Below, piece after piece: positions 1 to 5,928 of a DNA stretch of 11,540 nt. The translations under genes and the position numbers were made by a program. The DNA lies in contig CAMDFE010000022.1 in NCBI GenBank assembly GCA_945897395.1, positions 1 to 11,540 of the forward strand. The letters are read 5' to 3'. The stretch is from Chryseobacterium gleum (GTDB lineage Bacteria > Bacteroidota > Bacteroidia > Flavobacteriales_D > Sanyastnellaceae). The notes under the pieces are model-generated. The model did not search any database. It saw nothing but the letters and a program-made list of their open reading frames with translations, and was not told where the DNA came from. Position 1 is the stretch's first letter, and every line of letters begins with the position of its first letter.

Positions 1-1
1 G

Positions 2-691
2 AAGGAAGAGGTTGAGCAAATGTTCGATCAAATTGCACACAGCTACGATTTTTTAAATCACTTCTTTTCGCTAGGAATCGATATCATCTGGCGCAAACGT
101 GCCATTCGTATTTTGAAGAAATATGAGCCGAAGAAACTACTGGATGTGGCTACAGGAACAGCCGATTTCGCGCTTCAAGCGGTGAAGTCGAAATTGAACG
201 CTTCTTCAATCGTTGGTGTAGATATTTCAGAAGGTATGTTGGAAGTGGGAAGGAAGAAAGTGAAGGAAAGAGGCTTCGAACAAATTATTGAATTGCGAAG
301 AGGAGATTCAGAAAATCTTCCTTTTGAAGATCATGCGTTCGACGCTTATACAGTTGCTTTCGGTGTGCGGAATTTCGAAAATCTTGAACAAGGCATGCGT
401 GAAATGTTGCGCGTACTTCGTCCGAATGGAGTAGGAGTAGTTTTAGAATTTTCACGTCCGAAACATTTTCCCATTAAACAATTATTCGGATTTTATTTCA
501 AGTTCATTATGCCAACTTTAGGCAAGTGGGTTTCGAAAGACAGTCGTGCATACGCATATCTTCCAGAGTCAGTAGCTCAGTTTCCTTCTGGAAAAGATTT
601 CTTAGACGTTATGGAAAAGGTTGGATACCAAAGAGTGCGTTGTATTCCATTAAGCGGCGGTATTGCGAGTATTTACATTGGTGAAAAGTGA
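2..691 (+). CDS. ubiE: Demethylmenaquinone methyltransferase UbiE/MenG, 5' end cut by the window
   Basis: This SAM-dependent C-methyltransferase carries out the last step of menaquinone synthesis (demethylmenaquinone to menaquinone); Bacteroidota generally use menaquinone rather than ubiquinone. The first ATG in the window is at 20, but the frame stays open upstream and reads KEEVEQ directly before MFDQIA, as in full-length family members, so the true start lies before position 1. Counting from that ATG: the family signature YDFLNHFFSLGIDIIW at 9-24, SAM motif I LLDVATGTADFA at 40-51, acidic residue in VGVDIS at 65-70, the GVRNFE motif at 115-120 and RVLRPNG at 131-137. The end of the protein is intact (SGGIASIYIG). 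Its stop TGA overlaps the aroA GTG start by four bases, so the two are probably translationally coupled. The assignment is very safe; only the start is missing. Confidence 0.95.
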   Translation, partial: KEEVEQMFDQIAHSYDFLNHFFSLGIDIIWRKRAIRILKKYEPKKLLDVATGTADFALQAVKSKLNASSIVGVDISEGMLEVGRKKVKERGFEQIIELRRGDSENLPFEDHAFDAYTVAFGVRNFENLEQGMREMLRVLRPNGVGVVLEFSRPKHFPIKQLFGFYFKFIMPTLGKWVSKDSRAYAYLPESVAQFPSGKDFLDVMEKVGYQRVRCIPLSGGIASIYIGEK

Positions 692-1959
692 AAATAGAAA
701 TTCTTCCTTCGGAAATTAGTGGAGTCGTTTCGGCTCCTGCGTCGAAGAGTATTGCTCAGCGCTACGTTGCTGCCGCACTTATGGCAGCAGGAGAAACAAC
801 CATTCGGCATTATCCGAATTCAGAAGACCCCTTTCATGCGCGTAAATTGGCCGAGTCGCTGGGTGCGATTGTTCAACTTTCAAAAAACACATTAACCATC
901 AAAGGCGGATTTCCAGCCAATGAAATTCACGACATTCGTTCCCCACAAAAAAATCTTTTTGCGGGAGAGTCTGGATTCGCTTCACGATTATTCATTCCAA
1001 TTGCCGCCCTTCACAACAGTGAAAAAGTATTGAATGGGACAGGTACTTTGTTGAAGAGACCCTTCCTTGAATTTGAGACGTATTTAAATCCGTTTGGAGT
1101 AACCGTTTCAACCAATGAAGGAAAACTGCCTTTGACTTTTTCAGGGCAATTAACTGCAGGAAAAGCAGAGTTATCTGCAGCGAATTCCTCGCAGTTTCTT
1201 TCGGGAATGCTAATGGCTTTGCCGCGTTGCACGGGCGATTCCGAGTTGATAATTACGGAATTGAATAGCAAACCTTACATAGATTTAACCCTCGCGGTAA
1301 TGAAGATGTTCGGTGTTGCAGTGAAGGAAGAGGACGGAACATTTTTCATTAAAGGTTCACAGAAATACAAGCCACAAGATGTCTCTGTAGACGGTGATTG
1401 GAGCGGAGCTGTTCCGCTTTTAATAGCAGGTGCATTAACGGCAACAGAAGGATTATTGGTGAAGAATTTAAACACGCGACTGCCACAAGCAGATCAGGCT
1501 ATTTTGGACGTTTTTGATTTAGCAAAAGTGAAATACACCCAGAACGAAAACAGCGTGAAAGTTTTCGCAAGTACAATTCAAGCGTTTGATTTCGATGCGA
1601 CGCATTGTCCGGATTTATTTCCTTGTCTTGCGGTGTTGGCTTATTTCGGAAACGGCGTTTCAACATTGAAAGGAGCAAAGCGACTAGCCGTAAAAGAAAG
1701 CAATCGAGCAACCGCCATTGTGGAAGAATTTGCGAAATCTGGAATTCGTGTCGTTGTTCGTGGAGATGATATGATGATCTATCCCGGTCATGCCCGTCCT
1801 GCCGTTTGGAATGTGCACAAAGACCATCGGATGGTCATGGCTGGTGCACTCTTCGGCATTGCTGGGGCGAAGACAATCCTTCAAAACCCCGAGGTTATTT
1901 CGAAGTCTTACCCCGATTTTTTCAAAGACATTCAATCGATTGGTGCGAAGATGAAATAG
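688..1959 (+). CDS. aroA: 3-phosphoshikimate 1-carboxyvinyltransferase (EPSP synthase)
   Basis: AroA transfers the enolpyruvyl group of phosphoenolpyruvate to shikimate 3-phosphate, the penultimate step to chorismate, in the cytoplasm. The 423-residue protein has normal family length. Visible landmarks: SKSIAQR at 19-25 (substrate Lys20, Ser21, Arg25), GESGFASR at 93-100, RPF at 124-126, SSQFLSG at 167-173, SKPYIDLT at 194-201, CPDLFP at 307-312 with the probable catalytic Asp309, KESNR at 336-340, DHRMVMAG at 379-386 and SKSYPDFF at 405-412. The PEP-binding loop differs from the E. coli GNAGTAMR form. The start is GTG, inside the ubiE stop as GTGA; it gives the usual beginning MKIEILPS and no better start exists, the next Met being at 32 after the SKS motif. 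lpxD follows after 44 bases with no visible terminator, so the genes probably share a transcript. Confidence 0.95.
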   Translation: MKIEILPSEISGVVSAPASKSIAQRYVAAALMAAGETTIRHYPNSEDPFHARKLAESLGAIVQLSKNTLTIKGGFPANEIHDIRSPQKNLFAGESGFASRLFIPIAALHNSEKVLNGTGTLLKRPFLEFETYLNPFGVTVSTNEGKLPLTFSGQLTAGKAELSAANSSQFLSGMLMALPRCTGDSELIITELNSKPYIDLTLAVMKMFGVAVKEEDGTFFIKGSQKYKPQDVSVDGDWSGAVPLLIAGALTATEGLLVKNLNTRLPQADQAILDVFDLAKVKYTQNENSVKVFASTIQAFDFDATHCPDLFPCLAVLAYFGNGVSTLKGAKRLAVKESNRATAIVEEFAKSGIRVVVRGDDMMIYPGHARPAVWNVHKDHRMVMAGALFGIAGAKTILQNPEVISKSYPDFFKDIQSIGAKMK

Positions 1960-2003
1960 CTCTTTGCCAATTGAGAAGTATATTCGCACTAAATCTATTT
2001 CGT

Positions 2004-3032
2004 ATGAAATTTACGGCGGAGCAAATTGCCGGTATGTTAGAAGGAACTGTTGAAGGTAATTCTTCAGCGGAAGTTTCAGGGCTTTCTAAAATTGAAGAAG
2101 GCAAAGCTGGAACACTCACGTTTCTAGCCAATCCGAAATACATTTCTCATATTTATTCTACAGGCGCAAGCATTGCTATTGTCTCCAACGATTTCGTTGC
2201 AGAACAAGCCTTGCCCGAAACGCTTACGCTTATTCGTGTGGCAGATGCTTATGGAAGTTTCGCGAAATTATTAGAGGCATACAGCCAATTCAAAAGACCT
2301 CGACCAGTTACTCACCCTTCTGCTGTTATAGATTCTACTGTGGTGATTGGAGAGAATGTTCACATTGGAGCAGGAGTGGTTCTCGAACCGGGCGTTTCCA
2401 TTGGAAATAACGCAGTCATTATGGCTCAGTCTTATTTAGGTGAGCACGTGAAGATTGGAGATTTTACTACTATTCATCCGGGTGTGAAGGTTTATAGTGA
2501 ATGTGTCATTGGTGCGAATTGCACTTTGCATGCAGGAGTAATCATTGGCGCAGATGGATTCGGTTTTGCACCACAAGCCGACAATCAATATGCGAAGGTT
2601 CCTCAGATTGGAAATGTTGTGATTGAAGATCACGTTGAAATTGGTGCGAATACAACGATTGATAGAGCCACTCTAGGATCTACAATTATTCGTGAAGGTG
2701 TGAAGCTCGATAACCTCATTCAAATTGCACACAACGTTGAAATTGGAAAGAACACGGTTATTGCAGCGTTAACTGGCATTGCGGGAAGCACCAAGATTGG
2801 TGAGAATGTTATGATAGGCGGACAAGTAGGAATTGCAGGACACCTGACCATAGCGAACGGAGTTAAGATTGCGGCTCAAACGGGCATCAGTGCTTCTGTG
2901 CTGAAAGAAGATGTTGTTATGCAAGGAACACCCGCTGTAAGCACGATGGACTTCAAAAAATCGTACATCATTCACCGCCGCTTGCCGCAATTGCTCGAGC
3001 GCATAGAGCGACTTGAAAAAGGACAGAAGTAA
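2004..3032 (+). CDS. lpxD: UDP-3-O-(3-hydroxyacyl)glucosamine N-acyltransferase
   Basis: LpxD adds the second (N-linked) 3-hydroxyacyl chain, from acyl-ACP, to UDP-3-O-acylglucosamine in lipid A synthesis. At 342 residues it matches the usual family size. The N-terminal domain (about 1-100, MKFTAEQIAGMLEG onward) is the uridine-binding part. Residues about 102-300 form the left-handed beta-helix of hexapeptide repeats, including GADGFGFAP at 182-190, GANTTIDRATLG at 214-225 and QIAHNVEIG at 240-248, where His243 is the likely catalytic base (E. coli His239). The C-terminal helix is about 315-342. The frame stays open up to an ATG at 1806 inside aroA, but the ATG at 2004 is the right start because everything upstream is non-homologous aroA shadow. 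The leader is AT-rich with no obvious Shine-Dalgarno. The stop TAA shares one base with the next gene's ATG. Confidence 0.95.
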   Translation: MKFTAEQIAGMLEGTVEGNSSAEVSGLSKIEEGKAGTLTFLANPKYISHIYSTGASIAIVSNDFVAEQALPETLTLIRVADAYGSFAKLLEAYSQFKRPRPVTHPSAVIDSTVVIGENVHIGAGVVLEPGVSIGNNAVIMAQSYLGEHVKIGDFTTIHPGVKVYSECVIGANCTLHAGVIIGADGFGFAPQADNQYAKVPQIGNVVIEDHVEIGANTTIDRATLGSTIIREGVKLDNLIQIAHNVEIGKNTVIAALTGIAGSTKIGENVMIGGQVGIAGHLTIANGVKIAAQTGISASVLKEDVVMQGTPAVSTMDFKKSYIIHRRLPQLLERIERLEKGQK

Positions 3033-3805
3033 TGTTATTGCTTCCTTATCTCAAACATTTACTTTTTGCCAAAGGACCTCACGGGGTTCACTCTCCGTTT
3101 GTTTTCAAACTCATTACCGATGTGCTGAAACAGCAACGAGTTGAGGCTTGGAAACCGATTGAAGAAGCGCGTGGAAAATTGCTTTCGAACGATACGACTT
3201 ATGTGGTGAAGGACTTCGGTGCGGGAAGTAAAGGTCTTCAGACTACTCGGACTTATTCGCGTTCTGTGGCTTCCAGCGCCATGCCGAAGAAAAAGGGAGA
3301 AGCTATTCATTTGTTGGTGGAACATTTGCAGCCTTCGGGGCTGTTGGAAATAGGCACTCATTTCGGAATAGGCACACTCTATTTATCAGAGGCCCTTCAT
3401 TCCACAAAAAAAATAATTACCCTTGAAGGAGATCCCACGCATGCGGCCGAAGCGCGAACTCTCTTTCATTCCTTCCAGAAAGAAAATATAGAAGTGGTTG
3501 AAGGAAATTTCAACGACACCCTTCCAACTACATTAACTGCATTTCCTGAAATGGAATTTGCATATGTAGACGGAAACCACACGGAAGAAGCAACGTTACG
3601 CTATTTCGAGATTCTACTTCAACATAAAAATATAACGTGCATTGTCTTCGACGATATCTATTGGAGCAAAGGAATGATGCGCGCTTGGAAGCAAATCTGT
3701 TCCGATTCACGCATTGAATTGAGCCTCGATTTCTATTGGTTCGGAGTCATTTTTCTGAATGGAAGAATGCGAAAGGAGCACTTCAGTTTGTATCTACCAC
3801 GCTGA
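3032..3805 (+). CDS. Class I SAM-dependent methyltransferase of unknown substrate
   Basis: The 257-residue protein has a Rossmann methyltransferase core: motif I LLEIGTHFGIGTLYLSEA at 104-121, an acidic strand end ITLEGDP at 129-135 (Glu132 probably binds the SAM ribose), FAYVDGNHTEEA at 176-187 and CIVFDDIYWSKGM at 203-215. The last two resemble the metal-binding strands of the caffeoyl-CoA O-methyltransferase type, with Asp180 and Asp207/208 as candidate ligands, which suggests O-methylation but does not prove it. The N-terminal segment KGPHGVHSPFVF at 14-25 is one I recall from uncharacterised Bacteroidota methyltransferases; it is not part of the core fold. No signal peptide or membrane segment is visible, so it is cytoplasmic. 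Its ATG overlaps the lpxD stop by one base, so it is almost certainly co-translated with lpxD. That invites, but does not establish, a role in envelope lipid or glycan chemistry. Confidence 0.85.
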   Translation: MLLLPYLKHLLFAKGPHGVHSPFVFKLITDVLKQQRVEAWKPIEEARGKLLSNDTTYVVKDFGAGSKGLQTTRTYSRSVASSAMPKKKGEAIHLLVEHLQPSGLLEIGTHFGIGTLYLSEALHSTKKIITLEGDPTHAAEARTLFHSFQKENIEVVEGNFNDTLPTTLTAFPEMEFAYVDGNHTEEATLRYFEILLQHKNITCIVFDDIYWSKGMMRAWKQICSDSRIELSLDFYWFGVIFLNGRMRKEHFSLYLPR

Positions 3806-3828
3806 ATTGTCGGGCGGTTCAAGAGACG

Positions 3829-3855
3829 TGTCAGAAAATGCTGACAATTCTGTCA
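3829..3855 (+). promoter_or_regulatory. Alternating TGTCA/TGACA half-sites upstream of dnaK
   Basis: Between the methyltransferase and dnaK lie three related half-sites: TGTCAG at 3829-3834, CTGACA at 3841-3846 (a perfect inverted copy after a six-base spacer) and CTGTCA at 3850-3855, again inverted relative to the second. The hairpin is only six base pairs and has no T-tract, so it is a poor terminator. A protein-binding site is more likely, possibly an activator site for the -24/-12-like element 23 bases downstream. The regulator is not identifiable from the window. Confidence 0.5.
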
Positions 3856-3877
3856 CATTTCACCTCCGATTTCTCAA

Positions 3878-3893
3878 TGGCATATTGGTTGAA
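3878..3893 (+). promoter_or_regulatory. Candidate sigma-54-like (-24/-12) promoter of dnaK
   Basis: TGGCATATTGGTTGAA has the spacing of the sigma-54 consensus TGGCACGNNNNTTGCW. The TGGCA block and the TTG are kept, but GA replaces GC at the -12 position. Transcription would begin near 3903-3906, leaving a leader of about 22 bases before the dnaK ATG. No convincing Bacteroidota sigma-A element (TAnnTTTG) was seen in the same gap. The call rests on one imperfect match. Confidence 0.4.
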
Positions 3894-3926
3894 ATGCGGG
3901 GTGAAACAAATTGAAAATTTAAGAAC

Positions 3927-5831
3927 ATGAGTAAAATAATAGGCATTGACCTCGGTACCACGAATTCGTGTGTATCTGTGATGGAAGGAAACGAGCCCGT
4001 GGTAATCGCGAACAGCGAAGGAAAGCGCACCACGCCTTCTATTGTTGCTTTCATTGAAGGTGGTGAGCGTAAAGTAGGAGATCCTGCAAAGCGTCAAGCC
4101 ATTACGAATCCAACAAAAACAATTTCAAGTATCAAACGTTTCATGGGATCATCATTCGCAGAAACTGAGAAAGAAGCAACCCGTATGCCTTACACGGTAG
4201 TGAAGGGCGACAACAATACGCCTCGCGTGAAAATCGACGATCGTACGTACACCCCACAAGAAATTTCAGCAATGATTCTTCAAAAGATGAAGAAGACTGC
4301 TGAAGATTATTTGGGACAAGAAGTAACTGAAGCGGTGATTACCGTTCCTGCATACTTCAACGATGCGCAACGTCAGGCTACGAAAGAAGCGGGCGAAATT
4401 GCTGGTCTAACAGTGAAGCGTATCATTAACGAGCCAACTGCAGCGGCATTGGCATATGGATTAGACAAGAAGTCTCAAGAGATGAAAATTGTCGTGTTCG
4501 ACTGTGGTGGTGGAACGCATGACGTGTCTTGTCTTGAGTTGGGGGACGGCGTTTTTGAAGTATTGTCAACAGATGGCGATACGCACTTGGGTGGAGATGA
4601 CTTCGACCAAGTAATCATTGACTGGTTGGTTCAAGAATTCAAAAATGAAAATGGAAATTTAGATCTTTCGAAAGATCCAATGGCTCTTCAACGTTTGAAG
4701 GAAGGAGCTGAGAAAGCGAAGATTGAATTATCGAGTTCAACAACGACAGAAATTAACTTGCCTTACATCATGCCTGTAGACGGAATACCAAAGCACTTGG
4801 TGAAGTCGTTAACACGCGCGAAGTTCGAGCAGTTAGCAGATTCATTGATCCGCAGAACCATTGCTCCTTGCGAAAGCGCATTGAAGAACGCCGGATTGTC
4901 TGTGAACGACATCAATGAAATTATTTTAGTAGGAGGATCAACACGTATCCCAGCTATTCAAGATGCGGTGAAGAAGTTCTTCGGAAAAGATCCAAGCAAA
5001 GGAGTAAACCCTGATGAAGTTGTTGCTATTGGAGCAGCAATTCAAGGTGGTGTATTAACCGGAGAAGTGAAAGATGTATTGTTGTTAGACGTTACACCAC
5101 TTTCATTGGGAATTGAAACTATGGGTGGCGTATTCACGAAGTTGATTGATGCAAACACTACGATTCCTACGAAGAAGTCTGAAGTTTTCTCAACGGCGAG
5201 TGATAACCAACCAAGCGTAGAGATTCACGTTTTGCAAGGTGAGCGCGCAATGGCGAAAGACAACCGCACAATTGGAAGATTCCACTTAGACGGATTGCCA
5301 CCAGCTCAGAGAGGGGTTCCACAAGTAGAAGTAATCTTCGACATTGATGCGAACGGAATCATTAATGTTTCTGCACTTGACAAAGCAACCAACAAATTGC
5401 AAAGTATCCGAATCGAAGCTTCTAGCGGATTAAGCAAAGAAGACCTCGCGAAGATGAAGCAGGAAGCAGAAATGAATGCAGATTCAGATCGCAAGGCGAA
5501 AGATGAAGCAGACGTTGTGAATCAAGCCGATTCATTGATTTTCCAAGTGGACAAGCAATTGAAAGAATTCGGAGATAAGCTTCCTGCAGATAAGAAAACA
5601 GAGATCGAAGCATCTTTGGAAGAGTTGAAGAAAGCGCACGCAGAAAAGGACCTAGACACCATTAAAGCGTCTATGGACAAATTGAATGCAGTGTTCCAAG
5701 CGGCAAGTGCTGATATGTACAACAACGCTGGAGGAGCTGCAGATGCAGGTGCTGGAGAGCAACAAGCAGGGGGCAACGATGGTGAAGTAACCGATGTTGA
5801 CTTTGAAGAAGTAAAAGACGAGAAGAAGTAA
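3927..5831 (+). CDS. dnaK: Molecular chaperone DnaK (Hsp70)
   Basis: DnaK is the ATP-driven cytosolic Hsp70 that binds exposed hydrophobic peptide stretches with the help of DnaJ and GrpE. The 634-residue protein is full length. The nucleotide-binding domain covers about 1-382: GIDLGTTNSCVSVMEG at 6-21, INEPTAAALAYG at 167-178, phosphate-2 loop FDCGGGTHDVSC at 191-202 and ILVGGSTRIPA at 333-343. The interdomain linker DVLLLD is at 383-388. The substrate-binding beta domain runs to about 500 and the helical lid to about 600, followed by an Ala/Gly-rich tail ending in VTDVDFEEVKDEKK, the usual acidic C-terminus. The ATG follows an A-rich leader without a strong Shine-Dalgarno. The gene stands alone: its own regulatory region lies upstream and a strong terminator downstream; grpE and dnaJ are not in the window. 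Cys193 and Cys202 flank the phosphate loop where Leu and Ile are usual. Confidence 0.98.
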   Translation: MSKIIGIDLGTTNSCVSVMEGNEPVVIANSEGKRTTPSIVAFIEGGERKVGDPAKRQAITNPTKTISSIKRFMGSSFAETEKEATRMPYTVVKGDNNTPRVKIDDRTYTPQEISAMILQKMKKTAEDYLGQEVTEAVITVPAYFNDAQRQATKEAGEIAGLTVKRIINEPTAAALAYGLDKKSQEMKIVVFDCGGGTHDVSCLELGDGVFEVLSTDGDTHLGGDDFDQVIIDWLVQEFKNENGNLDLSKDPMALQRLKEGAEKAKIELSSSTTTEINLPYIMPVDGIPKHLVKSLTRAKFEQLADSLIRRTIAPCESALKNAGLSVNDINEIILVGGSTRIPAIQDAVKKFFGKDPSKGVNPDEVVAIGAAIQGGVLTGEVKDVLLLDVTPLSLGIETMGGVFTKLIDANTTIPTKKSEVFSTASDNQPSVEIHVLQGERAMAKDNRTIGRFHLDGLPPAQRGVPQVEVIFDIDANGIINVSALDKATNKLQSIRIEASSGLSKEDLAKMKQEAEMNADSDRKAKDEADVVNQADSLIFQVDKQLKEFGDKLPADKKTEIEASLEELKKAHAEKDLDTIKASMDKLNAVFQAASADMYNNAGGAADAGAGEQQAGGNDGEVTDVDFEEVKDEKK

Positions 5832-5849
5832 TTCTGAATCGAAGAAAAT

Positions 5850-5882
5850 AAAAAGGGCCTTGAATATCAAGGCCCTTTTTTT
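5850..5882 (+). terminator. Strong rho-independent terminator after dnaK
   Basis: A perfect 14-base-pair stem (AAAAAGGGCCTTGA at 5850-5863 pairing with 5867-5880) closes a three-base ATA loop and runs into a T-tract at 5876-5882. It begins 19 bases after the dnaK stop. The matching upstream A-tract means it could also work on minus-strand transcripts, although no minus-strand gene faces it here. Confidence 0.93.
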
Positions 5883-5899
5883 ATTGAGATAGATTTGCT

Positions 5900-5907
5900 T
5901 AACTTTA
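5900..5907 (+). promoter_or_regulatory. Candidate -7 element for the large secreted-protein gene
   Basis: TAACTTTA lies 21 bases before the GTG start, in the only gap between the dnaK terminator and the next gene. It resembles the Bacteroidota -7 consensus TAnnTTTG with one mismatch. The nearest upstream TTG (5884-5886) is closer than the usual -33 spacing, so the match is weak. A separate promoter is expected because the preceding terminator is strong. Confidence 0.3.
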
Positions 5908-5928
5908 CATACCTTAAATCGAGCCATT

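Noticed and set aside
1806..2003. N-terminal extension of lpxD from an ATG inside aroA
   Set aside because: The extra 66 residues are the out-of-frame shadow of the aroA 3' end and do not resemble LpxD; the ATG at 2004 gives the standard start and length.
3829..3846. Possible intrinsic terminator for the ubiE-aroA-lpxD operon
   Set aside because: The stem is only six base pairs and no T-tract follows, so a regulatory inverted repeat fits better.
3736..3930. Small plus-strand open frame across the gap before dnaK
   Set aside because: It begins inside the methyltransferase in another frame, has no recognisable motif, and covers the dnaK control region.
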